Shown here: piece by piece, positions 38,451 to 48,875 of the stretch
Numbering within the stretch: the first letter of the stretch is position 1
Layout: each line of letters begins with the position of its first letter
Assembly: GCF_023498005.1 (NCBI RefSeq)
Contig: NZ_CP097289.1
Location: 4,154,001-4,218,000, forward strand
DNA from: Streptomyces durmitorensis
GTDB lineage: Bacteria > Actinomycetota > Actinomycetes > Streptomycetales > Streptomycetaceae
Direction of reading: 5' to 3'
DNA length: 64,000 bases
Position numbers and translations under genes: made by a program
Notes under the pieces: model-generated
Seen by the model: the letters and a program-made list of their open reading frames with translations, nothing else
Told to the model about the DNA's origin: nothing
Database searches by the model: none

Positions 38451-40409
38451 TCAGAAGTCCTCCGGCGGTTCCGGCCACTCCTCCTCCGAGGGCTCCGGGG
38501 CCTGTGCGGGCACCGGAGCCGCCGTACCCTCCAGTTCCGCGAGGACCCCGAGCACACCCTCCCCGTACGTCGCCAGTTTCTTCTCGCCCAGCCCGCCGAC
38601 GCCGCCCAGCTCCGCGAGCGAAGAGGGGCGCAGCGTGGCGATCTCCCGCAGCGTGGCGTCGTGGAAGATCACGTACGCTGGCAGGCCCAGCTCCTTGGCC
38701 TGCGCACCGCGCCACGCCCGCAGCGCCTCGAAGACCGGCACCGCCTCCTGAGGCAGCTCGGCGACGGCCGCCGCCGACTTCGCCTTGCGCTCCCCCTTCG
38801 CGGACTTCGCCGCTGCGGGCCGCTTCGGCTCCTTGCGCAACCGCACCTCCCGCTCCCGGCCGAGGACTGTGCCGCTCTCCTCGGTCAGGACCAGCGTGCC
38901 GTACTCCCCCTCGACCGCGAGCAGTCCCTGGGCCAGCAACTGCCGCACCACGCCCCGCCATTCGGCCTCCGCGAGCTCCTCGCCGATGCCGAAGACCGAG
39001 AGCTGGTCGTGGTCGAACTGGATGACCTTGGCGGTCTTCTTGCCGAGCAGGATGTCGATGATCTGGCCCGCCCCGAACTTCTGCCCGCGCTCGCGCTGGA
39101 GACGGACGATCGTGGAGAGGACCTTCTGGGCCGCGACCGTGCCGTCCCAGGTCTCCGGCGGCGCGAGACAGGTGTCGCAGTTGCCGCAGGACTCGCGGGC
39201 CGCGTCCTGGCCGAAGTACGTGAGGAGCTGGGCCCTGCGGCACTGGGCCGTCTCGCACAGCGCCAGCATCGAGTCCAGGTGCGAGGCCGCCCGGCGGCGG
39301 AACGCCTCGTCCCCCTCGCTGCCCTGGATCATCTTCCGCTGCTGGACGACGTCTTGGAGGCCATACGCCATCCAGGCCGTGGAGGGCAGGCCGTCACGTC
39401 CCGCGCGGCCCGTCTCCTGGTAGTACCCCTCGACCGACTTCGGCAGGTCCAGGTGGGCGACGAACCGGACGTCCGGCTTGTCGATGCCCATGCCGAAGGC
39501 GATCGTGGCGCAGACGACCAGACCCTCCTCCCGGAGGAAGCGCGACTGGTGCCGCGCGCGCGTCCCGCCGTCCAGGCCCGCGTGGTACGGAACGGCCTCG
39601 ATGCCGTTCTTGCACAGGAACTCGGCGGTCTTCTCGACCGAGTTGCGCGAGAGGCAGTAGACGATGCCCGCGTCGCCCGCGTGCTCCTCCTTGAGGAAGG
39701 CCAGGAGCTGCTTCTTCGGCTCGGCCTTCGGCACGATGCGGTACTGGATGTTGGGACGGTCGAAGCTCGCCACGAAGTGCTTCGCGTCCGGCATGCCGAG
39801 CCGCTCGGTGATCTCCCGGTGCGTGGCGTGCGTCGCCGTCGCCGTCAGGGCGATCCGCGGGACGTCCGGCCAGCGCTCGCCGAGCAGGGAGAGCGCCAGA
39901 TAGTCGGGGCGGAAGTCGTGGCCCCACTGCGCCACGCAGTGCGCCTCGTCGATCGCGAAGACGGAGATCTTGGCGCGGGAGAGCAGATCGAGCGTCCCCT
40001 CAAGGCGCAGCCGCTCCGGCGCGAGATACAGCACGTCGAGCTCCCCCGCGAGGAACTCGGCCTCCATCACGCGCCGCTCGTCGAAGTCCTGCGTGGAGTT
40101 GATGAACCCGGCCCGCACGCCGAGCGCCCGCAGCGCGTCCACCTGGTCCTGCATGAGCGCGATGAGGGGAGAGATGACCACGCCCGTGCCGGACCTGACC
40201 AGGGCGGGGATCTGATAGCAGAGCGACTTGCCGCCACCGGTGGGCATCAGGACGACGGAGTCACCGCCCGCGACCACATGCTCGATGATCGCTTCCTGCT
40301 CACCACGGAACGCGTCATATCCGAAGACGCGGTGCAGCGTCCGCAGTGCGTCACTCTCCGCCACCGCGCTCGGTACGGTCACCTCGCTCATGCCTTTGAT
40401 CCCATCCAT
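38451..40409 (-). CDS. recQ: ATP-dependent DNA helicase RecQ
   Basis: This 652-residue 3'-5' superfamily 2 helicase acts in recombination and fork repair. Motifs: RGEQEAI (motif 0), Walker A MPTGGGKS (55-62), DEAH (154-157) with [29 protein letters not shown] (motif VI). The zinc-binding cysteines follow in QCRRAQLL...ESCGNCDTC, then a winged-helix RQC region and a C-terminal HRDC domain (about 540-620), so all three RecQ domains are present. The ATG at 40409 is used; an ATG six codons later is an alternative. Confidence 0.95.
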   Translation of the reverse strand: MDGIKGMSEVTVPSAVAESDALRTLHRVFGYDAFRGEQEAIIEHVVAGGDSVVLMPTGGGKSLCYQIPALVRSGTGVVISPLIALMQDQVDALRALGVRAGFINSTQDFDERRVMEAEFLAGELDVLYLAPERLRLEGTLDLLSRAKISVFAIDEAHCVAQWGHDFRPDYLALSLLGERWPDVPRIALTATATHATHREITERLGMPDAKHFVASFDRPNIQYRIVPKAEPKKQLLAFLKEEHAGDAGIVYCLSRNSVEKTAEFLCKNGIEAVPYHAGLDGGTRARHQSRFLREEGLVVCATIAFGMGIDKPDVRFVAHLDLPKSVEGYYQETGRAGRDGLPSTAWMAYGLQDVVQQRKMIQGSEGDEAFRRRAASHLDSMLALCETAQCRRAQLLTYFGQDAARESCGNCDTCLAPPETWDGTVAAQKVLSTIVRLQRERGQKFGAGQIIDILLGKKTAKVIQFDHDQLSVFGIGEELAEAEWRGVVRQLLAQGLLAVEGEYGTLVLTEESGTVLGREREVRLRKEPKRPAAAKSAKGERKAKSAAAVAELPQEAVPVFEALRAWRGAQAKELGLPAYVIFHDATLREIATLRPSSLAELGGVGGLGEKKLATYGEGVLGVLAELEGTAAPVPAQAPEPSEEEWPEPPEDF

Positions 40410-40480
40410 CGCCCTGCCCCCGTACGTCGCGCTTCGACCACTGACTCCACGATAGGGCTCAGGACCGACACCTCTGGAAG

Positions 40481-40489
40481 TTATCCACA
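40481..40489 (+). promoter_or_regulatory. DnaA-box-like TTATCCACA
   Basis: An exact match to the classical 9-base DnaA box lies 72 bases upstream of recQ and beside the nuo terminator. A single box may be chance. Confidence 0.35.
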
Positions 40490-40490
40490 G

Positions 40491-40534
40491 GCCGCCGCCC
40501 GGCACCCCTGTCGGACGGGGTGCCGGGCGGCGGC
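40491..40534 (-). terminator. Terminator of the nuoA-N operon
   Basis: A perfect 18-bp stem (40491-40508 with 40517-40534, GCCGCCGCCCGGCACCCC / complement) with an 8-base loop lies 45 bases after the nuoN stop and before recQ. This is the strongest hairpin seen at the end of the 16 kb operon. Confidence 0.88.
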
Positions 40535-40578
40535 GAGTAGAACAGGTGGGCTACCGGAGAGGTGGCCCCCATGAGCGG

Positions 40579-42243
40579 TTACCGGACGAAGACCCCTGCC
40601 TGGTTCGCCAGATCCAGGAAGTACTGCGGGGCCACGCCCAGGACCAGCGTCACCGCCACGCCCACGCCGATCGCCGTCATCGTCATCGGCGAGGGCACGG
40701 CGACGGTCGGGCCGTCCGCCTTCGGCTCGCTGAAGAACATGAGCACGATCACACGGATGTAGAAGAACGCCGCGATCGCGGACGAGATCACACCGACCAC
40801 GACAAGCGCACCGGCGCCGCCCTCGGCCGCCGCCTTGAACACCGCGAACTTTCCGGAGAACCCGGAGGTCAGCGGAATGCCCGCGAAGGCGAGCAGGAAG
40901 ACCGCGAAGACGGCTGCGACCAGCGGCGAGCGCCGGCCGAGCCCCGCCCACTTCGACAGGTGCGTGGCCTCGCCGCCCGCGTCCCGCACCAGCGTGACCA
41001 CCGCGAACGCGCCGATCGTCACGAAGGAGTAGGCCGCCAGGTAGAAGAGGACCGACGAGATGCCGTCCGGGGTCATGGCGATGACACCGGCGAGGATGAA
41101 GCCCGCGTGGGCGATCGAGGAGTACGCGAGCAGCCGCTTGATGTCGGTCTGGGTGATCGCGACGATCGCGCCGACCAGCATCGTGACGACCACGACGCCC
41201 CACATCACGGGACGCCAGTCCCAGCGCAGACCCGGCAGGACCACGTAGAGCAGCCTCAGCAGCGCGCCGAAGGCGGCCACCTTGGTCGCCGCGGCCATGA
41301 AGCCGGTGACCGGGGTGGGCGCGCCCTCGTACACATCGGGCGTCCACATGTGGAACGGCACCGCGCCGACCTTGAAGAGCAGACCCATGACGATCATCGC
41401 GGCGCCGATCAGGAGCAGCGCGTCGTTGCCCATGGTGTCCGCGAGTGCCGGGTTGACCGTCTGGACGCTGCCGTCGATGACCTTCGCGATGGTGCCGTAC
41501 GACACCGAGCCCGCGTACCCGTAGAGCAGGGCGATCCCGAAGAGCAGGAACGCCGAGGAGAACGAGCCGAGCAGGAAGTACTTGACGGCGGCTTCCTGCG
41601 ACATCAGGCGCTTGCGGCGGGCGAGCGCGCACAGGAGGTAGAGCGGCAGCGAGAAGACCTCAAGGGCGATGAAGAGCGTCAGGAGGTCGTTCGCCGACGG
41701 GAAGACGAGCATTCCGCCGATCGCGAAGAGCGCGAGCGGGAACACCTCGGTGGTGGTGAACCCGGCCTTCGTGGCGGCCTTTTCGCCCTCGCTGCCCGGC
41801 GTCGATCCGGCCTGCGCGGCGAACGAGTCGACTCGATTGCCGTGTGTCACCGGGTCGAGCCGCCGCTCCGCGAAGGTGAAGATCGCGACGAGCCCCGCGA
41901 GGAGGATCGTGCCCTGGAGGAAGAGCGCGGGCCCGTCGACCGCGATGGCGCCCATCGCGGCGATGTGCGCCTTCGTCGTGCCGTACCCGGTGGCCGCGAG
42001 GCCGACGACCGCGGCGAAAGACGCGGTGAGGGCGACGACGGCGACGAACACCTGCGCGTAGTACCGGGATTTGCGCGGCACGAAGGCCTCGATGAGGATC
42101 CCGATGACCGCCGCGCCGATGACGATCAACGTCGGCGACAGCTGCGCATACTCGATGGTGGGAGTGTCGATCTTGTCGATCTGATCTTGGGGCGCCGCGG
42201 CCGACGCCATTGTCCACAGGCTGTGGACGGCTGATGCGCTCAC
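40579..42243 (-). CDS. nuoN: NADH-quinone oxidoreductase subunit N (NuoN)
   Basis: This 554-residue antiporter-like membrane subunit is the last gene of the complete operon. Glu195 (LFIALEVFSLPLY) and Lys291 (LLFKVGAVPFHMW) are the family's key charges, followed by TPDVYEGAPTPVTGF. The GTG at 42243 overlaps the nuoM stop by 4 bases. The first codons contain two facing DnaA-box-like sequences (see 42210-42230). Confidence 0.96.
   Translation of the reverse strand: MSASAVHSLWTMASAAAPQDQIDKIDTPTIEYAQLSPTLIVIGAAVIGILIEAFVPRKSRYYAQVFVAVVALTASFAAVVGLAATGYGTTKAHIAAMGAIAVDGPALFLQGTILLAGLVAIFTFAERRLDPVTHGNRVDSFAAQAGSTPGSEGEKAATKAGFTTTEVFPLALFAIGGMLVFPSANDLLTLFIALEVFSLPLYLLCALARRKRLMSQEAAVKYFLLGSFSSAFLLFGIALLYGYAGSVSYGTIAKVIDGSVQTVNPALADTMGNDALLLIGAAMIVMGLLFKVGAVPFHMWTPDVYEGAPTPVTGFMAAATKVAAFGALLRLLYVVLPGLRWDWRPVMWGVVVVTMLVGAIVAITQTDIKRLLAYSSIAHAGFILAGVIAMTPDGISSVLFYLAAYSFVTIGAFAVVTLVRDAGGEATHLSKWAGLGRRSPLVAAVFAVFLLAFAGIPLTSGFSGKFAVFKAAAEGGAGALVVVGVISSAIAAFFYIRVIVLMFFSEPKADGPTVAVPSPMTMTAIGVGVAVTLVLGVAPQYFLDLANQAGVFVR
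42210..42230. promoter_or_regulatory. Facing pair of DnaA-box-like sequences inside nuoN
   Basis: TTGTCCACA (42210-42218) matches the Streptomyces DnaA box. TGTGGACGG (42222-42230) is an inverted near-match; together they form the palindrome GTCCACAG-G-CTGTGGAC. No further boxes cluster here. Confidence 0.35.
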
Positions 42244-43811
42244 TTGGCCGCCTCCACGTCGGGCTTCGGGTCCTTCTGCTGTACGTCGGACATGGTGTGC
42301 TTGACCGCCGGGTTCACAAGATCGGTGAGCGGCTTCGGGTAGACACCGAGGCCGATCAGGAGCGCGATCAGCGGTGCGACGACCACGAGTTCACGTACCC
42401 GCAGGTCCGGCATGGCCGAGACCTCCGGCTTCACCGGGCCCGTCATCGTCCGCTGGTAGAGGACGAGGGTGTAGAGCGCGGCGAGCACGATGCCGATGGT
42501 GGCGATGATCCCGACCACCGGATAGCGCGCGAACGCGCCGACCAGGACCAGGAATTCACTGACGAACGGCGCGAGCCCCGGCAGCGAGAGCGTCGCGAGG
42601 CCGCCGATCAGGAAGGTGCCCGCGAGTACGGGTGCGACCTTCTGCACCCCTCCGTAGTCCGCGATGAGCCGCGAACCGCGCCGCGAGATCAGGAAGCCGG
42701 CCACCAGCATCAGGGCGGCGGTCGAGATCCCGTGGTTGACCATGTAGAGCGTCGCGCCGGACTGGCCCTGTGAGGTCATCGCGAAGATGCCGAGAATGAT
42801 GAACCCGAAGTGCGAGATCGACGCGTACGCCACCAGGCGCTTGATGTCGCGCTGGCCGACGGCGAGCAGCGCGCCGTAGATGATGCTGATCAGGGCGAGC
42901 ACGAGGACGACCGGCGTCGCCCACTTGCTCGCCTCGGGGAAGAGCCCGAGGCAGAACCGCAGCATCGCGAACGTGCCGACCTTGTCGACCACGGCCGTGA
43001 TCAGCACGGCGACCGGGGCCGTGGACTCGCCCATCGCGTTCGGCAGCCAGGTGTGCAGCGGCCACAGCGGCGCCTTCACCGCGAAGGCGAAGAAGAAGCC
43101 GAGGAAGAGCCACCGCTCGGTGCTCGTCGCCATGTCCAGCGTGCCGTTGGCCCGCGCCTCGGCGATCTCCTGGAGCGAGAAGTTCCCCGCCACCACGTAG
43201 AGGCCGATCACGGCGGCCAGCATGATGAGGCCGCCGACCAGGTTGTAGAGGAGGAACTTCACGGCCGCGTACGAGCGTTGCGCCGACGCCTTCTCGTCGC
43301 TGCCCGCGTGGGCGCGGTCCCCGAAGCCGCCGATGAGGAAGTACATCGGGATGAGCATGGCTTCGAAGAAGATGTAGAAGAGGAAGACGTCCGTGGCCGC
43401 GAAGGAGATGATCACCATCGCCTCGACGGCCAGGATCAGGGCGAAGAAGCCCTGAGTCGGGCGCCAGCGCGAGGACTTCGTCTCCAGGGGATCGGCGTCG
43501 TGCCAGCCCGCCAGGATGATGAAGGGCATCAGGAGCGCGGTGAGCGCGATGAGGGCGACACCGATGCCGTCGACGCCGAGCTCGTACCGCACCCCGAACT
43601 CCGCGATCCAGGCGCGGGACTCGGTCAGTTGATAGCGGGATCCGTCGGGGTCGAAGCGCACGAGCACGGTCACGGCGAGCGCGAGCGTGGCGAGCGACAC
43701 GAGCAGCGCGAGCCACTTGGCGGCGGTACGCCGGGCGGCCGGGACGGCTGCCGTGGCGATCGCGCCGAGCGCGGGCAGGGCCGCCGTCGCTGTCAGCAGA
43801 GGAAAGGACAT
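42240..43811 (-). CDS. nuoM: NADH-quinone oxidoreductase subunit M (NuoM)
   Basis: This 523-residue antiporter-like membrane subunit has Glu150 (FYIFFEAMLIPMYFLIG) and Lys246 (AVKAPLWPLHTWLPNAMGES), the residues needed for proton pumping in known complex I. The ATG at 43811 lies 5 bases after the nuoL stop. The frame is open far upstream into nuoL (to 45281), but that extension is an out-of-frame shadow of nuoL. Its stop overlaps the nuoN start. Confidence 0.96.
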   Translation of the reverse strand: MSFPLLTATAALPALGAIATAAVPAARRTAAKWLALLVSLATLALAVTVLVRFDPDGSRYQLTESRAWIAEFGVRYELGVDGIGVALIALTALLMPFIILAGWHDADPLETKSSRWRPTQGFFALILAVEAMVIISFAATDVFLFYIFFEAMLIPMYFLIGGFGDRAHAGSDEKASAQRSYAAVKFLLYNLVGGLIMLAAVIGLYVVAGNFSLQEIAEARANGTLDMATSTERWLFLGFFFAFAVKAPLWPLHTWLPNAMGESTAPVAVLITAVVDKVGTFAMLRFCLGLFPEASKWATPVVLVLALISIIYGALLAVGQRDIKRLVAYASISHFGFIILGIFAMTSQGQSGATLYMVNHGISTAALMLVAGFLISRRGSRLIADYGGVQKVAPVLAGTFLIGGLATLSLPGLAPFVSEFLVLVGAFARYPVVGIIATIGIVLAALYTLVLYQRTMTGPVKPEVSAMPDLRVRELVVVAPLIALLIGLGVYPKPLTDLVNPAVKHTMSDVQQKDPKPDVEAAK

Positions 43812-43816
43812 CGGTA

Positions 43817-45712
43817 TCAGACCGCCCTCATCAGCAGGGTCGCGGCGATGAGTACCGCAACGCCGCCGAACATCGAGACCGCGTAGGAGCGGGCATAGCC
43901 GTTCTGCATCTTGCGCAGCCGCCCGGAGAGCCCGCCGACCGAGGCCGCCGAGCCGTTGACGACTCCGTCGACCAGGGTGTGGTCGACGTAGACCAGGGAG
44001 CGGGTGAGGTGCTCTCCGCCGCGGACCAGGACGACGTGGTTGAAGTCGTCCTGGAGGAGATCGCGCCGGGCGGCCCGGGTGAGCAGCGAACCGCGCGGGG
44101 CGGCGACCGGGACGGGACGGCGGCCGTACTGCACGTAGGCCAGGGCCACACCGATGAGCAGGACCACCATGGTGGCGCCCGTGACCGTGGTGGCGCTCAG
44201 CGGCGAGTGCCCGTGGTCGTGCTGGGTGACCGGCTCCAGCCAGTGCATGAAGCGGTCGCCGATGCTGAAGAAGCCACCCGCGAACACCGACCCGAAGGCG
44301 AGCACGATCATCGGGATCGTCATGGACTTGGGCGACTCGTGCGGATGCGGCTCGTTGCCTTCCGCATCCGGCTGCCAGCGCTTCTCTCCGAAGAACGTCA
44401 TGATCATTACGCGCGTCATGTAGAACGCGGTGATCGCGGCGCCGAGCAGCGCGACCGAGCCGAGGATCCAGCCCTCCGTGCCGCCCTTGGCGAACGCCGC
44501 CTCGATGATCTTGTCCTTGGAGAAGAAGCCGGAAAGGCCGGGGAAGCCGATGATCGCCAGATAGCCGAGCCCGAAGGTCACGAAGGTGACCGGCATGTAC
44601 TTCCTGAGGCCGCCGTACTTCCTCATGTCGACCTCGTCGTTCATGCCGTGCATGACCGAACCGGCCCCCAGGAAGAGCCCGGCCTTGAAGAAGCCGTGCG
44701 TCACGAGGTGCATGATCGCGAAGACGTAGCCGATGGGGCCGAGGCCCGCGGCCAGGATCATGTACCCGATCTGGGACATCGTCGAGCCGGCGAGGGCCTT
44801 CTTGATGTCGTCCTTCGCGCAACCGACGATCGCACCGAAGAGGAGCGTGACCGCGCCCACGACGGTGACGACCAGTTGCGCGTCCGGTGCGCCGTTGAAG
44901 ATCGCGCCGGAGCGGACGATCAAGTACACGCCCGCGGTCACCATCGTCGCCGCGTGGATGAGGGCCGAGACCGGGGTCGGGCCCTCCATCGCGTCGCCGA
45001 GCCAGGACTGGAGCGGCACCTGGGCCGACTTGCCGCAGGCCGCGAGCAGCAGCATCAGGCCGATGGCCGTCAGCTTGCCCTCCGACGTCTGCCCGGTGGC
45101 CTCCAGGACGGGCCCGAAGGCGAACGTCCCGAAGGTGGTGAACATCAGCATGATCGCGATCGACAGGCCCATGTCGCCGACCCTGTTGACCAGGAAGGCC
45201 TTCTTCGCGGCGGTGGCCGCACTGGGCTTGTGCTGCCAGAAGCCGATCAGGAGGTACGAGGCGAGGCCGACGCCCTCCCATCCGACGTACAGCAGGAGGT
45301 AGTTGTCGGCGAGGACCAGGATGAGCATCGCCGCGAGGAACAGGTTCAGATAGCCGAAGAAGCGGCGGCGCCGCTCGTCGTGCTCCATGTACCCGATGGA
45401 GTAGATGTGGATCAGGGTGCCCACACCGGTGATCAGCAGGACGAACGTCATCGACAGCTGGTCAAGCTGGAAGGCGACGTCCGCCTGGAATCCCTCGACG
45501 GGGATCCAGCTGAACAGGTGCTGCGACAGGGAGCGCTCCTCGGCGCCCTTGCCCAGCATGTCGGCGAAGAGCACGATGCCGACGACGAAGGAGGCGGCAG
45601 CGAGCAGCGTGCCGAGCCAGTGGCCCACACGGTCGAGCCGCCGCCCGCCGCACAGCAGTACGGCCGCTCCGAGCAGAGGCGCCGCTACGAGCAGCGCGAT
45701 CAGGTTCTCCAC
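43817..45712 (-). CDS. nuoL: NADH-quinone oxidoreductase subunit L (NuoL)
   Basis: The 631-residue antiporter-like subunit has Glu146 ([19 protein letters not shown]), Lys228 ([20 protein letters not shown]) and [20 protein letters not shown]. The C-terminal part contains a long charged stretch (about 520-600) followed by a last helix, as expected for the lateral helix and anchor. It starts GTG at 45712, 14 bases after nuoK, with AGGGG about 10 bases upstream. Confidence 0.96.
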   Translation of the reverse strand: MENLIALLVAAPLLGAAVLLCGGRRLDRVGHWLGTLLAAASFVVGIVLFADMLGKGAEERSLSQHLFSWIPVEGFQADVAFQLDQLSMTFVLLITGVGTLIHIYSIGYMEHDERRRRFFGYLNLFLAAMLILVLADNYLLLYVGWEGVGLASYLLIGFWQHKPSAATAAKKAFLVNRVGDMGLSIAIMLMFTTFGTFAFGPVLEATGQTSEGKLTAIGLMLLLAACGKSAQVPLQSWLGDAMEGPTPVSALIHAATMVTAGVYLIVRSGAIFNGAPDAQLVVTVVGAVTLLFGAIVGCAKDDIKKALAGSTMSQIGYMILAAGLGPIGYVFAIMHLVTHGFFKAGLFLGAGSVMHGMNDEVDMRKYGGLRKYMPVTFVTFGLGYLAIIGFPGLSGFFSKDKIIEAAFAKGGTEGWILGSVALLGAAITAFYMTRVMIMTFFGEKRWQPDAEGNEPHPHESPKSMTIPMIVLAFGSVFAGGFFSIGDRFMHWLEPVTQHDHGHSPLSATTVTGATMVVLLIGVALAYVQYGRRPVPVAAPRGSLLTRAARRDLLQDDFNHVVLVRGGEHLTRSLVYVDHTLVDGVVNGSAASVGGLSGRLRKMQNGYARSYAVSMFGGVAVLIAATLLMRAV

Positions 45713-45726
45713 TTTTCAGCGACCCC

Positions 45727-46026
45727 TTACAGCTTCATCAGGCTGGCGTCGTCGACCGAGGCCGAGTGACGGGAGCGGAACAGCGACACGATGATCGCGA
45801 GGCCGACCACGACTTCCGCCGCGGCGACGACCATCGTGAAGAACGCGATGATCTGGCCGTCGAGATTGCCGTGCAGCCGGGAGAAGGCGACAAAGGCCAA
45901 GTTGCACGCGTTGAGCATCAGCTCGATACACATGAAGACCACGATCGCGTTCCGCCTGATCAGCACGCCGGTGGCGCCGATCGAGAACAACAGCGCCGCG
46001 AGATACAGGTAGTTGACCGGATTCAC
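45727..46026 (-). CDS. nuoK: NADH-quinone oxidoreductase subunit K (NuoK)
   Basis: This 99-residue three-helix subunit has the two conserved membrane glutamates Glu35 ([13 protein letters not shown]) and Glu71 ([12 protein letters not shown]). Length matches the family, in contrast to the tailed copy in the other operon. The GTG at 46026 overlaps the nuoJ stop by 4 bases. Confidence 0.96.
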   Translation of the reverse strand: MNPVNYLYLAALLFSIGATGVLIRRNAIVVFMCIELMLNACNLAFVAFSRLHGNLDGQIIAFFTMVVAAAEVVVGLAIIVSLFRSRHSASVDDASLMKL

Positions 46027-46838
46027 TTCGACGCCTCCTCGCTCTTGGACGACCGCTCGAGACGGTCCTCGGAACGCTGTTCGAGGGCCCGCAGGTCGTC
46101 AAGGGCCTCGTCCGACACATCGCGGATCTGGCCGCGCTCACGCAGCGTCTTGTTGACCGTGAGCTCCGACGGGGTGCCGTCGGGGAGCAGGCCCGCGACG
46201 TCCACGGCGTTGTGCCGGGCGTAGACACCGGGGGCGGGCAGCGGCGGCAGGTGCTTGCCGCGCACGCGCTCCTCGGACATCTCGCGCTGCGTCTTGGCGC
46301 GCTCCGTGCGCTCGCGGTGGGTGAGCACCATCGCGCCGACGGTGGCGGTGATGAGCAGCGCGCCGGTGATCTCGAAGGCGAAGACGTACTTCGTGAAGAT
46401 GGCCTCGGCGAGGCCCTCCACGTTGCCGCCCGCGTTCGCCTTGCCGAGGCCCGCGAACTCGTTCACCGAGGCGTTCCCGATGCCCGCGAAGAGCAGGATG
46501 GCGAAGCCGAAACCGCAGAGCCCGGCAAGCCAGCGCTGCCCCTTGATGGTCTCCTTCAGGGAGTCGGCGGCGGTGACGCCGACGAGCATGACCACGAAGA
46601 GGAAGAGCATCATGATCGCGCCCGTGTAGACGACGACCTGGACGATGCCCAGGAAGTACGCCCCGTTGGCGAGGTAGAAGACCGCCAGGATGATCATGGT
46701 CCCGGCGAGGCAGAGCGCGCTGTGCACGGCCTTCTTCATGAGGATCGTGCACAGGGCGCCGATCACGGCGACCGTGCCGAGCACCCAGAACTGGACGGCC
46801 TCACCGGTGGAGGTGGTGTAGGCGGCGAGTTGGGTCAT
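46023..46838 (-). CDS. nuoJ: NADH-quinone oxidoreductase subunit J (NuoJ)
   Basis: This 271-residue membrane subunit has [13 protein letters not shown] and [19 protein letters not shown] (the pi-bulge helix). The last 90 residues form a charged cytoplasmic tail ending KSEEASK, longer than in E. coli but usual for actinobacteria as far as I know. The ATG at 46838 overlaps the nuoI stop by 4 bases. Confidence 0.95.
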   Translation of the reverse strand: MTQLAAYTTSTGEAVQFWVLGTVAVIGALCTILMKKAVHSALCLAGTMIILAVFYLANGAYFLGIVQVVVYTGAIMMLFLFVVMLVGVTAADSLKETIKGQRWLAGLCGFGFAILLFAGIGNASVNEFAGLGKANAGGNVEGLAEAIFTKYVFAFEITGALLITATVGAMVLTHRERTERAKTQREMSEERVRGKHLPPLPAPGVYARHNAVDVAGLLPDGTPSELTVNKTLRERGQIRDVSDEALDDLRALEQRSEDRLERSSKSEEASK

Positions 46839-47506
46839 CGGTTGATCACCTCCCCCGACGCGGGCTCGGAGTCCCCGAAGGTGGAAGCGGCTTCCTGGGG
46901 CGTCTCGCCCTTGGAGAGGGCCACTTGGGGCACCGTGCCGGGAGCGGCCTCCGTCACCAGACCGCGGTAGTAGTCCTGCTCGTCCGTGCCCGGGAAGATC
47001 GAGTGCGGTGACTCGACCATGCCTTCCTCCAGGCCGGCGAGCAGCTGCTCCTTGGTGAAGATGAGCTTCTCGCGGCTGCTGTCGGCCAGCTCGAACTCGT
47101 TCGTCATCGTCAGCGCGCGCGTGGGGCACGCCTCGATGCACAGGCCGCACAGGATGCAGCGGGCGTAGTTGATCTGGTAGACGCGGCCGTACCGCTCGCC
47201 CGGGGAGTAGCGCTCCTCCTCGGTGTTGTCCGCGCCTTCCACATAGATCGCGTCCGCGGGGCAGGCCCAGGCGCAGAGCTCACAGCCGATGCACTTCTCC
47301 AGGCCGTCCGGATGGCGGTTGAGCTGGTGCCTGCCGTGGAAGCGGGGAGCGGTGGTCTTCTCCTGCTCCGGATACTGCTCGGTCAGCCGCTTCTTGAACA
47401 TGGCCTTGAAGGTCACGCCGAAGCCCGCGACGGGGTTCTGGAACCCCTGCTTCGATTGGTTCGACTCGTGCTGCGACTGGTGTGACTCTTTCTTCGACTC
47501 AGCCAT
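46835..47506 (-). CDS. nuoI: NADH-quinone oxidoreductase subunit I (NuoI)
   Basis: This 223-residue peripheral subunit has two [4Fe-4S] motifs: Cys72, 75, 78 and 82 ([12 protein letters not shown]) and Cys117, 120, 123 and 127 ([12 protein letters not shown]). A Ser/Gln/Lys-rich N-terminus (1-22) precedes the fold. AAAGGAGG lies 6 bases before the ATG at 47506, and the gene overlaps nuoH by 8 bases. Confidence 0.97.
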   Translation of the reverse strand: MAESKKESHQSQHESNQSKQGFQNPVAGFGVTFKAMFKKRLTEQYPEQEKTTAPRFHGRHQLNRHPDGLEKCIGCELCAWACPADAIYVEGADNTEEERYSPGERYGRVYQINYARCILCGLCIEACPTRALTMTNEFELADSSREKLIFTKEQLLAGLEEGMVESPHSIFPGTDEQDYYRGLVTEAAPGTVPQVALSKGETPQEAASTFGDSEPASGEVINR

Positions 47507-48875
47507 CGGACGCCTCCTTTCCGTCACTTCGGGTTCCGTCACTTTGAGTATCCGGCCCACCACTGACAATCAACTCGCGCTCCTGACGCGAGCGTCGGCG
47601 CGGTACGGGCGGCAAGCTCTGTCCGGGCAGCGGCGGGACCGGGAATCCGCCCGCCATCGGGTCGAAGGCGACCGGCTCCTCCTCGGCTGCCGCTTCCTTC
47701 TCGCGCTTGTCGCGGAAGATGTCGACGACGACGGAGAGCAACAGGAGCGCGATGACCCCGCCGCCCACATAGAGCGCGATCGAGGTGAAGTCGTACTCCT
47801 CGTTCCGCATCGCCCTGACCGTCGCGACGAGCATCAGCCAGACGACCGAGACCGGGATCAGGACCTTCCAGCCGAGCTTCATCAGCTGGTCGTAGCGGAC
47901 GCGTGGCAGCGTGCCGCGCAGCCAGATGAAGAAGAACAGCAGCAGCTGGACCTTGATCACGAACCAGAGCATCGGCCACCAGCCGTGGTTCGCGCCCTCC
48001 CAGAAGGTGCTGATGGGATACGGGGCCCGCCAGCCGCCCAGGAAGAGGGTGACCGAGACCGCCGAGACGGTGACCATGTTGACGTACTCGGCGAGCATGA
48101 ACAGCGCGAACTTGATCGACGAGTACTCGGTGTTGAAGCCGCCGACGAGGTCGCCCTCGGACTCCGGCATGTCGAAGGGCGCGCGGTTGGTCTCACCGAT
48201 CATCGTCACGATGTAGATCAGGAACGAGACCGGAAGCAGCAGGACGTACCACCGGTCCGCTTGCGCCTCCACGATCGCCGAGGTCGACATCGACCCGGAG
48301 TAGAGGAACACCGAGGCGAACGCGGCGCCCATCGCGATCTCGTACGAGATCATCTGCGCGCAGGAGCGCAGGCCGCCGAGGAGCGGATAGGTGGATCCTG
48401 AGCTCCAGCCGGCGAGCACGATGCCGTAGATGCCGACCGAGGCGACCGCGAGGATGTAGAGCATCGCGATCGGCAGGTCGGTGAGCTGCATCGTCGTGCG
48501 CTGGCCGAAGATCGAGACTTCGTTGCCCGCGGGCCCGAAGGGGATCACCGCGATCGCCATGAAGGCCGGGATGGCCGCGATGATCGGCGCGAGGATGTAC
48601 ACCACCTTGTCCGCGCGCTTGACGATCAGGTCTTCCTTGAGCATCAGCTTGATGCCGTCCGCGAGGGACTGCAGCATGCCCCAGGGGCCGTGCCGGTTGG
48701 GGCCGATGCGCAGCTGCATCCAGGCGACGACCTTGCGCTCCCACACGATGGAGAAGAGCACCGTCACCATCAGGAACGCGAAGCAGAAGACCGCCTTGAC
48801 GGCGACCAGCCACCACGGGTCACGGCCGAACATGGACAGGTCTTCCGCCGCAAGCGGCACCACGGTGTGCATCAC
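47499..48875 (-). CDS. nuoH: NADH-quinone oxidoreductase subunit H (NuoH)
   Basis: This 458-residue membrane subunit forms the quinone entry chamber. Motifs: [42 protein letters not shown] and [14 protein letters not shown] charged and Pro-rich C-terminal extension (about 380-458) is missing from the second-operon copy. The start may be GTG at 48875 (4-base overlap with nuoG) or the ATG right after it at 48872; GGAGGTGA lies just upstream. Confidence 0.96.
   Translation of the reverse strand: MMHTVVPLAAEDLSMFGRDPWWLVAVKAVFCFAFLMVTVLFSIVWERKVVAWMQLRIGPNRHGPWGMLQSLADGIKLMLKEDLIVKRADKVVYILAPIIAAIPAFMAIAVIPFGPAGNEVSIFGQRTTMQLTDLPIAMLYILAVASVGIYGIVLAGWSSGSTYPLLGGLRSCAQMISYEIAMGAAFASVFLYSGSMSTSAIVEAQADRWYVLLLPVSFLIYIVTMIGETNRAPFDMPESEGDLVGGFNTEYSSIKFALFMLAEYVNMVTVSAVSVTLFLGGWRAPYPISTFWEGANHGWWPMLWFVIKVQLLLFFFIWLRGTLPRVRYDQLMKLGWKVLIPVSVVWLMLVATVRAMRNEEYDFTSIALYVGGGVIALLLLSVVVDIFRDKREKEAAAEEEPVAFDPMAGGFPVPPLPGQSLPPVPRRRSRQERELIVSGGPDTQSDGTRSDGKEASDG

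Noticed and set aside
40481..42230. Chromosomal replication origin
   Set aside because: Only three scattered DnaA-box-like sequences exist, with no dnaA/dnaN genes and no box cluster.
42240..45281. A single 1013-codon open frame that would fuse extra sequence to NuoM
   Set aside because: The first half is an Arg/His-rich out-of-frame reading of nuoL. The genuine NuoM starts at 43811 with a family-like N-terminus right after the nuoL stop.
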